Of a DNA stretch of 64,000 bases, positions 29,001-37,045 are shown in pieces. Source of the DNA: Gammaproteobacteria bacterium (lineage in GTDB: Bacteria > Pseudomonadota > Gammaproteobacteria > UBA4575); contig WTFY01000009.1 of NCBI GenBank assembly GCA_011523795.1, forward strand, positions 1 to 64,000. Direction: 5' to 3'. Within the stretch, counting starts at the first letter, position 1, and the number at the start of each line of letters is the position of its first letter. The notes beneath the pieces are model-generated. The model made no database searches, was not told the DNA's origin, and saw only the letters and a list, made by a program, of their open reading frames with translations. Position numbers and translations under genes: made by a program.

Positions 29001-29555
29001 ATGCCGGATCCGGTTCTCGGTTTCCCGACGCCGTTCCTTGTACTTGGAAATTCCTGCCGCCTCTTCGAGGTATACCCGCAACTCATCCGGCTTGGTATCG
29101 ATGAGCCTTGATATCATCCCTTGCTCGATAATGGCATAGCTGTTCGGGCCAAGGCCGGTACCCAGAAACAGGTCAACGATGTCCCTGCGCCGGCACCTGG
29201 TACCGTTCAGATAATATTTGGACTGTCCGTCACGGACCACCTGCCTGCGTACCGATATCTCATTGTAGGAAGAATATTGTCCGCCAAGCTTTCCCTCCCT
29301 GTTGTCGAATACCAGTTCGACCGATGCCTGCCCCGAAGGGCTGCGTGCAGAAGAGCCGTTGAAAATCACGTCTTCCATGGTAATTCCGCGCAGATGGCGG
29401 CTGCTTTCACCCATCACCCAGCGTACGGCGTCAATGATGTTGGATTTGCCACATCCATTGGGACCCACGATACCCACCATGGAAGTCGGAAAGAAAAATG
29501 TAGTAGGGTCCACGAAAGACTTGAACCCGGAGATTTTTACTGAATTAAGTCGCAT
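26070..29555 (-). CDS. smc: Chromosome partition protein SMC
   Basis: Structural-maintenance-of-chromosomes ATPase that loops and organises DNA with ScpA and ScpB. The N-terminal Walker A is GPNGCGKS (31-38). It is followed by coiled coil to about 480, a hinge domain with AVETVLSECLQAVCVEDIEQV (about 510-650), a second coiled coil, and the C-terminal head with the signature LSGGEKALTAVALIFSLFE and Walker B CLLDEVDAPLDEANV. Length 1161 is typical. ATG at 29553-29555. Gammaproteobacteria often have MukB instead; the presence of SMC places this organism outside the enteric group. It is divergent from queF. Confidence 0.97.
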   Translation of the reverse strand: MRLNSVKISGFKSFVDPTTFFFPTSMVGIVGPNGCGKSNIIDAVRWVMGESSRHLRGITMEDVIFNGSSARSPSGQASVELVFDNREGKLGGQYSSYNEISVRRQVVRDGQSKYYLNGTRCRRRDIVDLFLGTGLGPNSYAIIEQGMISRLIDTKPDELRVYLEEAAGISKYKERRRETENRIRHTCENLERLNDVMEEISKRIGHLKRQARAAEHYKMLRENERQAGNELLALRWQAQQERVETLRQSVAHKKTEIEKAVAEIRAIEAEMAALRLRRGEEEERISSIQGEYYRLGGEISRVEQAIRHAREMSDRYGEELGQVHESQARVESAFKEDQAKVGRLQARIDEIEPQLEAAREMLEAHSEDLDEAESNMASWQRAWEALMAKMAGPGQAQEIEASRIRYLESQLEQLTGRRARLASDLEQHASRLQPDETTAEAGVSETGAACQELSALLDRLTGRISEGRTASQRLVDQVQEARGNLQDLQVRHASLLAMQKVVSGEEQAVSHWLESQGLVDAPRLMQTIRTEPGWERAVETVLSECLQAVCVEDIEQVAASCGRIETGHLFMLESGSSAASAMASDTLVSKVQAPVDLSEFLENIHIAEDLQGALARRKRLGPGQSVITREGIWMGGNWIRIARVAADQGNVLQRKRDIELLEGKISSQDGLVTDLTSELEACREKLGEDERKRDDAQARLDAAREAHAGARAELASLQQERTHAQQLQDYSEEVDHQISRAQEELDRSKASRIQAESALGELEGERDSLRLQRDAIVSSLDSARSTQAASRESAHQLALELQSSRSSLQATHEALARMQEQTVQLQERTASLMAATEESDAPLGGMESQLKEYVEQRTEVNHNLAEARNVLHATDETIRGRQETLMVIQGRQETLKEELGNAQLAWQEANVRSKTIEEQLEDHETSIESIVQALPADAEVPEWEEKVQSIAQKIARLGPINLAAISEFEEHSERKEYLDRQQDDLKKALETLERAIRKIDKETQDRFKDIFDRVNQHLQDMYPRLFGGGKAFLEMTGDDLLTTGISVMARPPGKRLTSIHLLSGGEKALTAVALIFSLFELNPAPFCLLDEVDAPLDEANVTRYCELLKDMSEQVQFISITHNKSTMEYASQLLGITMNEPGVSRVVSVDIDEAAEMHAAS

Positions 29556-29570
29556 CTACGCCGCATCGCC

Positions 29571-29576
29571 TATAAT
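29571..29576 (+). promoter_or_regulatory. Likely -10 element of queF
   Basis: A perfect TATAAT lies 32 bp before the queF ATG, within the 53-bp divergent smc-queF gap. No good -35 is visible at 16-18 bp upstream. I see no preQ1 riboswitch in the short leader. Confidence 0.4.
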
Positions 29577-29608
29577 GGGCAACCTAAGTGTAACGGATCT
29601 GATCACAA

Positions 29609-30004
29609 ATGCCTGACCACGCCCATTATCTAGATACATTTGAGAACCCGCAACCCGGCCATGACTACACGGTCCGCCTGCAAATACAGGAATTTACCTG
29701 CCTGTGCCCGCTGACAGGCCAGCCGGACTTCGCCCGGTTCCTGGTCGAGTATGTACCAGACAGGCTATGCGTGGAACTGAAATCTCTCAAACTGTACATG
29801 AGTTCTTTTCGAGACGAAGGCCTGTTCCATGAAGCAATAACAAACCAGATTTTAAGCGATTTTGCGGCATTGCTAAAGCCCCGGTTTTTACGTGTCACTG
29901 CGGATTTCAATATACGGGGGGGAATCTGCACGCAGGTAGCAGTGGAACACCGGAAAGAGGGCTGGCAATGCGCCGGGCCGGTGGTCCTTCCAGGAGAGAC
30001 CTAA
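29609..30004 (+). CDS. queF: NADPH-dependent 7-cyano-7-deazaguanine reductase (type I QueF)
   Basis: Reduces preQ0 to preQ1 in queuosine synthesis, using NADPH. This is the short, single-domain type I form (131 residues), not the double-length type II of E. coli. The catalytic cysteine is C33 in [11 protein letters not shown] and the general acid is D40. The substrate-binding motif is ELKS (E56). GGICTQV near the C-terminus also fits the family. ATG at 29609. tgt and queA, which use preQ1 and the next intermediate, lie in the same window at 47-49 kb. The gene converges on der with a 30-bp gap. Confidence 0.95.
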   Translation: MPDHAHYLDTFENPQPGHDYTVRLQIQEFTCLCPLTGQPDFARFLVEYVPDRLCVELKSLKLYMSSFRDEGLFHEAITNQILSDFAALLKPRFLRVTADFNIRGGICTQVAVEHRKEGWQCAGPVVLPGET

Positions 30005-30034
30005 TCTCCCGGACAAGGCTGTACTGCAGCGGGT

Positions 30035-31429
30035 TCATGAATCCTTCATCTTGCGCTTTCGGGTCCGTTGCTGCCTGGGTGTCAGGGTGTTTCTCCTTCC
30101 GGCATAGGGATTGTCCGGCTGCCTGAACTCCAGCTTGACGGGGGTCCCGGTCAACTGGAGTACCCTGCGGAAATAGTTTTCCAGGTAACGCCTGTAGGCA
30201 CCAGGAATCCTGCCGACCTGGTTACCGTAAATGGCAAACGTGGGAGGCCTGGTCCCCGTTTGCGTGGCATACTTGAGCCTGATCCTTTTCCCCCTGACAA
30301 GTGGCGGCTGAAAAGCCTCCAGGGCTTCCTGCAACAGGCGTGTCACATCCGGTGTACTGATACGAATGCTGGAAGCCGCATGCGCACGAGTCACCGCGCG
30401 CATCAGCTTTGAGATCCCTTCTCCGCTCTTCGCAGAAATCAGCAGCTGCTCTGCAAAATCGAGAAAATTCAGCTTGAGATCCAGCCCCTTCCGGATTCCA
30501 TCGTGATCTTCCTTCGAACAGGCATCTGTTTTGTTGACCGCCACGACCAGTGCCCGGCCACTGTCCAGTACTGTACTGGCCAGCCGGGCATCCTGCTCTG
30601 CAAAATCCTGTGTGCCGTCCAGCATGAGAATCACGACATGAGCCGCTTCGATCGCCTGCAGCGTTTTCACGACACTGAACTTTTCAATCATGTCCCGTAC
30701 GCGGCTGCGCCGCCGCACACCGGCCGTATCGATGAGTTCAAATGTCATGCCTGACCTTTCCACGCGCACTGCAATGCTGTCTCGGGTCGTGCCGGGCAAG
30801 TCAGACGTGATGAAACGCTCTTCATGCAGCAGGGCGTTTGCAAGTGTCGACTTGCCTACATTGGGCCTTCCTGCAATGGCTACCCGGATCACGCCTTCAT
30901 CGCCCTCGTCCTGCCTGGACGGCGGCTGGGGCAAAAGCCTGCCCGCTGCATCAAGAGCCTCTTGCACGCCCTTGCCTGTTTTCGCGGAAACCTCGAAGAC
31001 ATCCTTGGCACCCAGGGCTGAAAATTCGCTTGCCAGGAGGTTTGCCAGTCCCGTGTCAGCCTTGTTGACTATCACGAATACCTTGTGGCCGGAACGCCGC
31101 AGCTCGGTATAGATCTCCTGATCCTGCGGCACCAGCCCCTGAATGCCATCTACCAGAAAAAATACCAGGTCCGATTCTTCCACAGCCAGCCAGGCCTGGG
31201 AGGCGATGGAATGCCGAAGCCTGTCTTCGTGCTGTAAGCCTGCCGGCTCGATCCCTCCCGTATCAATCACGATGTAGCGGTTATCGAACCTTCGTGTAGT
31301 GCCGTGGATACGATCGCGAGTAAGTCCAGGCCGGTCTGCCACCAGCGCATCCTTTGTGAGGGTGAGGAAGTTGAACAATGTCGACTTGCCTACATTGGAA
31401 CGCCCGACAAGGGCAAGTACGGGTTTCAC
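30035..31429 (-). CDS. der: Ribosome-assembly GTPase Der (EngA)
   Basis: Double GTPase that acts in assembly of the 50S subunit. The first G domain has G1 GRSNVGKST (9-17) and the second has GRPNVGKST (about 190). NKADTG and NKTDAC are the G4 motifs. The C-terminal KH-like domain includes PLVRGKRIRLKYATQTGTRPPTF. Length 464 matches the family. The start is a GTG at 31429 that fits the family N-terminus MKPVLALVG. It is the last gene of the ndk-rodZ-hisS-yfgM-bamB-der series, 164 bp after bamB. Confidence 0.97.
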   Translation of the reverse strand: MKPVLALVGRSNVGKSTLFNFLTLTKDALVADRPGLTRDRIHGTTRRFDNRYIVIDTGGIEPAGLQHEDRLRHSIASQAWLAVEESDLVFFLVDGIQGLVPQDQEIYTELRRSGHKVFVIVNKADTGLANLLASEFSALGAKDVFEVSAKTGKGVQEALDAAGRLLPQPPSRQDEGDEGVIRVAIAGRPNVGKSTLANALLHEERFITSDLPGTTRDSIAVRVERSGMTFELIDTAGVRRRSRVRDMIEKFSVVKTLQAIEAAHVVILMLDGTQDFAEQDARLASTVLDSGRALVVAVNKTDACSKEDHDGIRKGLDLKLNFLDFAEQLLISAKSGEGISKLMRAVTRAHAASSIRISTPDVTRLLQEALEAFQPPLVRGKRIRLKYATQTGTRPPTFAIYGNQVGRIPGAYRRYLENYFRRVLQLTGTPVKLEFRQPDNPYAGRRNTLTPRQQRTRKRKMKDS

Positions 31430-31593
31430 GGGTCGTTACGAACGGTCACAGCTGACGGGCTCCTATTGTACCGAAAGCGGTCTGCACTTTACATCCTGCA
31501 GTCCCGTGACAAGGTGAAACCCCTGCCCTGCCTGGATCCCGGGACAGGCTTCAAGACTTTCGGTGCTGTACGACTTGCGCGAAATGCGGCAGG

Positions 31594-32823
31594 TCAGGGG
31601 GACTGGAGTACTTCAAACGATCCGTCCTGAGCAAACACGTACGCGTACTGTCCTGCAATGAAAGGGGTACACTCTATCGCGTCTCCGGATACCTTGTAAC
31701 GCCCGGCCAGTTGCCCGTCTTTCTTGGACAGCCAGTGCACGTAACCCTTGAAGTCCCCAACAACGATATGGTCACCCATAGCCACTGGAGCCGTAAGGGA
31801 TCGGTACAGGAGCTTGTCCTGCCGCCAGAGGGTAGCCCCTGAAGTCCTGTCAAGTGCCCAGATGCTGCTATCCTCGTCCACCACGTACACACGGGATTCA
31901 TCCACTCCCAGGCCAGCATGGGATGACATATCCCGAGCCCACTTCATCCTGCCGGTCACCATGTCGACTGCTACGGCACGACCATTGAAATTTACGGCAT
32001 AGACCACGTCATCCAGATAGACAATTTCACCGTCGATGTCCGCGATACGGTCCAGCTCAGACCTCCCGGTAGGCATGGATACCGTGTTTCTCCACACTTC
32101 TTCACCGTCCAGCAGACTGAGTGCCACCAGCTTGCCATCGTCATAGCCCACCAGCACGGCACTGCCGGCAATCTTCGGCTGGCTTGCACCGCGCAGCGTA
32201 AGCAAAGGTGAGCTGCGGCTCGCTTTCCAGGCCACATCCCCGTTGCCTACATCGAGTGCAAATACAGCGCTGTCGTTGGTGCGGGCAATGATGACACCAT
32301 GCTTGACACTCGAAAATTTCAGCACTTCGCTGCTCAGCGGGGCACGCCAGACTTCCTCGCCATCGAAACTGTTCAGTGCCATAACCAATCCGCTTTCGGT
32401 TCCGACCACCACGATTTCGTCACCCCCATTGACTCCCCCTGAAATCTGTTCCTGTATGGCCACTGACCAAATGCGTTTTCCGTTGGACAGATCCCAGGCC
32501 TCGATGCGGTTTTCCGCACCCGCGACATAGACCCGGTCTCCCGATATGAATGGCTGTAAGCTGTGGTAGATGTTTTCAGGACTGCCGATTGAGTTGCTCC
32601 AGACCGATTTCACCTTCAGGGACTCCGGGCCAAGATCCACCAGGTCGGCTGGCGCTCTGGGCTCTTTTTCCCGATCCAGCCACTGCTTCGGCTTGTCGAG
32701 CAGGCTGGTGCAGGCAAACAGCAGCAAGCTGCAGCCCACAACCCATACCAGGACCAGAATTCGCGAAACATGTCCGGACCTTGCAGATTCGGCCGGCTCC
32801 CTGCGTTCAGTTTCCAAGATCAT
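31594..32823 (-). CDS. bamB: Outer membrane assembly lipoprotein BamB
   Basis: Beta-propeller lipoprotein of the BAM complex, which inserts beta-barrel proteins in the outer membrane. The hydrophobic N-terminus ends in the lipobox LLFAC with C38 as lipidation site. The rest forms PQQ-like propeller repeats, for example GDEIVVVGTESGLVMALNSFDGEEVWR and NGDVAWKA. Length 409 is close to E. coli BamB (392). The ATG at 32821-32823 overlaps the yfgM end by 17 bp, which fits coupled translation. The family order yfgM-bamB-der is retained. Confidence 0.95.
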   Translation of the reverse strand: MILETERREPAESARSGHVSRILVLVWVVGCSLLLFACTSLLDKPKQWLDREKEPRAPADLVDLGPESLKVKSVWSNSIGSPENIYHSLQPFISGDRVYVAGAENRIEAWDLSNGKRIWSVAIQEQISGGVNGGDEIVVVGTESGLVMALNSFDGEEVWRAPLSSEVLKFSSVKHGVIIARTNDSAVFALDVGNGDVAWKASRSSPLLTLRGASQPKIAGSAVLVGYDDGKLVALSLLDGEEVWRNTVSMPTGRSELDRIADIDGEIVYLDDVVYAVNFNGRAVAVDMVTGRMKWARDMSSHAGLGVDESRVYVVDEDSSIWALDRTSGATLWRQDKLLYRSLTAPVAMGDHIVVGDFKGYVHWLSKKDGQLAGRYKVSGDAIECTPFIAGQYAYVFAQDGSFEVLQSP

Positions 32824-33430
32824 TGCGTTTCATCTGCAGGAATTCAACACCCACCGCCTGTCCAGACTTCATGGCCTCGTCGTACTCGCGGCGGGCCTGC
32901 TCGAGCTCGCCTTTGGCAACCAGTATGTCCCCGCGAATTTCATGTGCAAGCGAGACAAATGTCCCGGGAAATTCCCGGTCAATCACTGCATAGGCATCAT
33001 CCGGCTTGTCATCCGCCAGCAGTACGCGCGCCAGCCTGAGTCTTGCGATATCCCTGACAGGCTTCTGCTCACTATGCCTGATGACCCAGTCCAGACTTTC
33101 GGCGGATGCCGGCAAATCTCCCTTGGCGGCATGCATCTTGGCTTCCTGCAGGGCGGTCAGCACGGCATAGGGAGAAGAAGCAAACCTGTCCCGCAACGCC
33201 TCCGCCTGCATCTCGAAAGACCGGGCATCTCCTTGCTGCAGCAGTCCATGAACAACTGCATAGGCGTCGGAGGCATCAAAAGCCCGTGATGCCTGATACC
33301 AGCTCCAGCCTCGCCACCCTCCCAGTGCGCCAACTGCCAGCACTACGCCGATGATTACCGCCGTGCCATTCTCTTTCCACCATCTTTTGAGGGCTTCGAC
33401 CTGCTGTTCTTCCGTTTCAAATCGAGTCAT
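32807..33430 (-). CDS. yfgM: YfgM-like ancillary protein (tetratricopeptide, SecYEG-associated)
   Basis: Inner-membrane protein of 207 residues with a short cytoplasmic N-terminus (FETEEQQVEALKRWWKENG), one membrane segment (about 23-40) and a periplasmic tetratricopeptide-like region. In E. coli YfgM associates with the SecYEG translocon and the chaperone PpiD. The motif QQVEALKRWWKENG is very typical. The ATG overlaps the hisS stop as ATGA, and the end overlaps bamB by 17 bp. Confidence 0.92.
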   Translation of the reverse strand: MTRFETEEQQVEALKRWWKENGTAVIIGVVLAVGALGGWRGWSWYQASRAFDASDAYAVVHGLLQQGDARSFEMQAEALRDRFASSPYAVLTALQEAKMHAAKGDLPASAESLDWVIRHSEQKPVRDIARLRLARVLLADDKPDDAYAVIDREFPGTFVSLAHEIRGDILVAKGELEQARREYDEAMKSGQAVGVEFLQMKRNDLGN

Positions 33431-34713
33431 GATTTTGGCCCTTCCGTGCAGAGTTGTTTGTCCAGATAAGACACCAGATTTTCCTGGGACACCGTTTCCT
33501 GGTCACGCTGTTCCCTCAGAAACTTCACGCTTATCGTACCGCAATTGAGCTCCTCCTCGGCCAGGATGAGGGCAAGTTTAGCCATGGACCTGTCTGCCCG
33601 TTTCATCTGTGCTTTCATACTGCCGCCGCCACAGTTTACGATTAAAGACAATGAAGGCAACTGCTTCCGTAACCTGCCCGCGATTCTCATCCCTTCATGG
33701 CTTGCCTGGTCACCGGCCAGCACCATGTAGGCATCAATTCCGGTATCGTCAGCCCATGATGCCTCCAGCAGGGACATGAGCCTTTCCAGGCCGATCGCGA
33801 AACCTGCAGCAGGATACGGCTTCCCCCCAAGCTGGTCGACCAGTCCATCATACCTGCCCCCGGCGCAGATCGTCGCCTGGGCACCCAGTTCAGGTACCAC
33901 CCACTCAAAAACTGTCTTGCTGTAGTAATCCAGCCCGCGAACCAGTTGCGGGTTAACGTGATACTGGATACCTGCAGTGTGCAGCAGTGCCTTCAGACCC
34001 TCAAAATGTTCAGATGACTCCGGGTCCAGATGCTCTGACAAGCTGGGCGCATTGCGAATTACATCCTGGATATCCGGGTTCTTGCTGTCCAGTATACGCA
34101 TGGGATTGGTGTGCAGACGCTGTTGTTCCTGTGTGCCCAGCCTGCTTTCATGCTGCTTCAGGTATTCGGTCAGGGTTGCCCGGTAACTCTGCCTGGCCTG
34201 CAGGGTACCAAGGCTGTTGATCTCCAGCACAGGCCCGGTCGGCAAGCCGATTCTTTGCCACATTTGCTGACACATGACCATGAGTTCCGCATCGATATCC
34301 GGCCCGGCCAGTCCAAATGTTTCCGCTCCGATCTGGTGAAACTGGCGATAGCGCCCTTTTTGCGGGCGTTCATGACGAAAGAATGGACCACCATACCAGA
34401 GCCTAACAGGCTGACCATGCAGAATTCCTTGCTGAAGCCCGGCCCGCACGCAGCCAGCCGTACCCTCGGGGCGCAGTGTCAGGCTGTCCCCGTTACGATC
34501 CTCAAAGGTATACATTTCCTTTTCTACAACATCGGTCACCTCGCCCAGTGACCTCCTGAACAGCTCAGTCTGCTCCAGAATAGGCAATCTCACTTCCAGG
34601 TAACCGTATTGCCGTAACACATCCTGCAGCGAATGCTCAAGGTCCCGCAACATGCGGCTTGATGGCGGCAGTACATCGTGCATTCCTCGAATGGATTGAA
34701 TCCGGTCGGACAT
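33427..34713 (-). CDS. hisS: Histidyl-tRNA synthetase
   Basis: Class II aminoacyl-tRNA synthetase that charges tRNA-His. Length 428 (E. coli 424). N-terminal IRGMHDVLPP is followed by motif 2 in RLWYGGPFFRHERPQKGRYRQF. The histidine-specific stretches are LVRGLDYYSKTVFEW and CAGGRYDGLV, and motif 3 lies in PAAGFAIGLERLM. The C-terminal anticodon-binding domain covers about 330-428. ATG at 34711-34713, 29 bp after rodZ. Its stop overlaps the yfgM start by four bases. The usual upstream neighbour ispG is missing here. Confidence 0.97.
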   Translation of the reverse strand: MSDRIQSIRGMHDVLPPSSRMLRDLEHSLQDVLRQYGYLEVRLPILEQTELFRRSLGEVTDVVEKEMYTFEDRNGDSLTLRPEGTAGCVRAGLQQGILHGQPVRLWYGGPFFRHERPQKGRYRQFHQIGAETFGLAGPDIDAELMVMCQQMWQRIGLPTGPVLEINSLGTLQARQSYRATLTEYLKQHESRLGTQEQQRLHTNPMRILDSKNPDIQDVIRNAPSLSEHLDPESSEHFEGLKALLHTAGIQYHVNPQLVRGLDYYSKTVFEWVVPELGAQATICAGGRYDGLVDQLGGKPYPAAGFAIGLERLMSLLEASWADDTGIDAYMVLAGDQASHEGMRIAGRLRKQLPSLSLIVNCGGGSMKAQMKRADRSMAKLALILAEEELNCGTISVKFLREQRDQETVSQENLVSYLDKQLCTEGPKS

Positions 34714-34742
34714 CTTCTTTCCCGTTTCCAGAAAACCGGAAC

Positions 34743-35918
34743 TTATTCGAACAGGCTGTCCGAAAGCCGGAATATTGCCACTTGTTTTCTCCTAACGAAC
34801 CGGGAATGATCAAACTGCTTCCCATTCACTTCAAGCAATACGCCAGGAGAGTTACCCAAAATTATCTGAAACGGAGCCTTTCCCTGCACTTTCAAGGTAC
34901 CACCTTCCTGAAACAGGTCTTGCACAAGCAGCCTGAGATCTGCATCCTTTACTTCAACCCAGCATTCTTCCAGAAAAGTAAGCAAAAAAGACTCCTGCCC
35001 GGTCTGCAGGGCATCCTCGCTGCCACTGGCCAATGTCTCCGCAGTCAGCTCATTCGCTGGATATTCATCATGCCTTTCTACCGCTGTGCTACCCATGGCT
35101 TCCTCTGGATAGAGTGGCTCCAGGGATGACTGGGTCGTATCCTCTGCCATTCCCCCTTCTGCGGCCTGCACAATACCTTGCGCCCCGGCGTCACCCGTTG
35201 CGCCATGAAACCCTTCTGCCAAACCCGTTGCAGGATCTGCCTGGTCAACGTGTTCACTTCCATGCGATGGAATGTCATCTGCAACCGGACTTGGCATGCC
35301 CTGGGAATCCGGCACTCCGGTGTGGACTGCTGCTGGAGCAGGATCGCCAAAATGTTCAGAAATGTCAGCAGGCAATTCCGATTCTGCCTCGGGAACCTGA
35401 TTTTCAGCAAGATACACTTCCTGCAATTTCTTGTACCCTTGCCAGGCGGCATACAGTCCTACCAAAAGTACAAGCAATGTCGCAATTTTCCATAGCACAC
35501 GTGACCTGTGACCAGCCCTCCTGCGCGATCGGGAGTAATACCCGAACTCGTTGCTATACTGCTTGTCAAACATGCGCCTCAGATTCTTGGGCGAGATCTT
35601 TACAATCCTGGCATACATGTGCAGGTAATCATGTATATGGGGAGGCTCCGGCAGGCTGCGAAGATCATCGGTTTCCAATGCCCGGATCGTTTCGACCAGG
35701 ACATTCATCTGTGCTGCGACTTCAGACTGACTGAGTCCGGCACGTTCACGTGCCTCAGTCAACAGACCGCCGACACTGAGCTTTTGATTTCGAGGATCCT
35801 GTTCTGTGCCAGTACGAGAACTGCCTTCCTGTGCATCATCACTGGAAGGACCTTGGGATTCAGGTGCGCGAATAGATTTCGTGTTGCGCAAAGAAGAATT
35901 TGATTTCGCGTTTGGCAT
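34743..35918 (-). CDS. rodZ: Cytoskeleton protein RodZ
   Basis: Bitopic membrane protein that links MreB to the cell-wall elongation machinery. A variable N-terminus is followed by a helix-turn-helix domain (about 49-120, starting [21 protein letters not shown]), a basic juxtamembrane stretch with [11 protein letters not shown], one membrane segment (about 143-161), a long acidic low-complexity periplasmic linker, and a C-terminal DUF4115 domain (about 305-391, including [17 protein letters not shown]). The ATG at 35918 overlaps ndk by 59 bp and lacks a clear ribosome site, so the real start could be further in. The linker is unusually rich in A, E, D and G. Confidence 0.9.
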   Translation of the reverse strand: MPNAKSNSSLRNTKSIRAPESQGPSSDDAQEGSSRTGTEQDPRNQKLSVGGLLTEARERAGLSQSEVAAQMNVLVETIRALETDDLRSLPEPPHIHDYLHMYARIVKISPKNLRRMFDKQYSNEFGYYSRSRRRAGHRSRVLWKIATLLVLLVGLYAAWQGYKKLQEVYLAENQVPEAESELPADISEHFGDPAPAAVHTGVPDSQGMPSPVADDIPSHGSEHVDQADPATGLAEGFHGATGDAGAQGIVQAAEGGMAEDTTQSSLEPLYPEEAMGSTAVERHDEYPANELTAETLASGSEDALQTGQESFLLTFLEECWVEVKDADLRLLVQDLFQEGGTLKVQGKAPFQIILGNSPGVLLEVNGKQFDHSRFVRRKQVAIFRLSDSLFE

Positions 35919-36288
35919 TTTTCAAGGAGTCTGAACCATGCACCGCATTGTTCTTTGTTGAAGTTGCAAATTTTGCACGTATGGTCCCGGGTTCAGCATT
36001 ACCAAACATCGTTGCTCCCATCACTTTACGGTAACGATTTATAGCATCTTCAGCTTCCAGGACCTGCACGAGTACCGGACCAGACGTCATAAAGGCTACC
36101 AAGTCATGGTAGAAGGGCTTGCCTTGGTGAATCACATAAAAACCACGAGCCTGTACACGGCTCATTCTCAACATTTTTGCCGCAACAATCAATAAACCTG
36201 CCTCTTCTATCTGGGTATTGATGATTCCTATCAGGTTATTCTGGACTGCATCAGGTTTGATGATGGACAAAGTGCGTTCCATTGCCAT
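35860..36288 (-). CDS. ndk: Nucleoside diphosphate kinase
   Basis: Transfers the gamma phosphate between nucleoside tri- and diphosphates through a phosphohistidine. Length 142. The N-terminal signature [12 protein letters not shown] is followed by the catalytic H117 in [18 protein letters not shown] and GTIRAKFA are nucleotide-binding stretches. ATG at 36286-36288. It lies 65 bp after iscX and heads the rodZ-hisS-yfgM-bamB-der series; rlmN and pilF, often found between ndk and rodZ, are absent. Confidence 0.97.
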   Translation of the reverse strand: MAMERTLSIIKPDAVQNNLIGIINTQIEEAGLLIVAAKMLRMSRVQARGFYVIHQGKPFYHDLVAFMTSGPVLVQVLEAEDAINRYRKVMGATMFGNAEPGTIRAKFATSTKNNAVHGSDSLKNAKREIKFFFAQHEIYSRT

Positions 36289-36353
36289 TGCGCATTCTCC
36301 CGAGTTCGACTATGAAAGAATTTCAGACAAGCAGGATCAGAAGGTATAGGCAG

Positions 36354-36554
36354 TCAGTCGCGCTCATCGAGCCAGGCCATCTGGATCGCTTCAAGAATAC
36401 GTTCATTGGACCTTTCAGGATCGTCATCAAATTCATCCAGTTCACAGACCCATTCATGCAAGTCTGTAAAGCGAATATATTGAGGGTCCACGTCCGGATG
36501 GGCTTCATCCAGCGCAATAGCAATTTCAAGAGAATCGATCCACTTCAGGCTCAT
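36354..36554 (-). CDS. iscX: Fe-S cluster assembly protein IscX
   Basis: Acidic protein of 66 residues (E. coli IscX has 66) that binds IscS and iron and modulates cluster assembly. The motif [22 protein letters not shown] and the region [11 protein letters not shown] are diagnostic. ATG at 36552-36554. It is the last gene of the isc operon, 140 bp after fdx. The fdx-iscX gap contains no clear terminator. Confidence 0.95.
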   Translation of the reverse strand: MSLKWIDSLEIAIALDEAHPDVDPQYIRFTDLHEWVCELDEFDDDPERSNERILEAIQMAWLDERD

Positions 36555-36694
36555 GATGACCTACCACAACTCAAACAGACTTCGAAGAAGGACAGCCTGG
36601 TTCTTTTGACAACCAACCTGACCTGCACCCATTTGAAAAAGTGGAATGTACACGGTATTTGACGTGCATTCAAAGGGTATTTGCTGATGCCGGA

Positions 36695-37033
36695 TCAGTG
36701 TCTCTCCGAGACCATGTTGATCGTGTATTTCGGGATTTCAATCACAAGGTCTTCGTCGCCAATCACGGCCTGGCAGCTGAGGCGGGAATCCGGTTCCAGA
36801 CCCCATGCCTTGTCCAGATAGTCTTCCTCGTTCTCTTCGGCTTCACTGAGTGAATCCAGACCTTCTCGCACGTACACATGGCATGTGGTGCAAGCACAGG
36901 ATTTCTCGCAGGCATGCTCGATTTCAATGCCGTGAGCCAACGCCGTATTGCAGATGCTGACTCCGGGCTCGGCTTCGATGGTCATGCCGTCCGGACAGAT
37001 TTCATCATGTGGAAGAAATGTGATTTTTGGCAT
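36695..37033 (-). CDS. fdx: [2Fe-2S] ferredoxin of the ISC system
   Basis: Electron donor for cluster assembly on IscU. Length 112. The four cluster ligands C42, C48, C51 and C87 match E. coli Fdx exactly; an extra C46 is also as in the family. The C-terminal [10 protein letters not shown] is typical. ATG at 37031-37033, 12 bp after hscA. Confidence 0.96.
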   Translation of the reverse strand: MPKITFLPHDEICPDGMTIEAEPGVSICNTALAHGIEIEHACEKSCACTTCHVYVREGLDSLSEAEENEEDYLDKAWGLEPDSRLSCQAVIGDEDLVIEIPKYTINMVSERH

Positions 37034-37045
37034 CTTCGCTCTCCC

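Noticed and set aside
29556-29608. preQ1 riboswitch before queF
   Set aside because: The leader is too short and lacks the conserved aptamer stem and A-rich tail.
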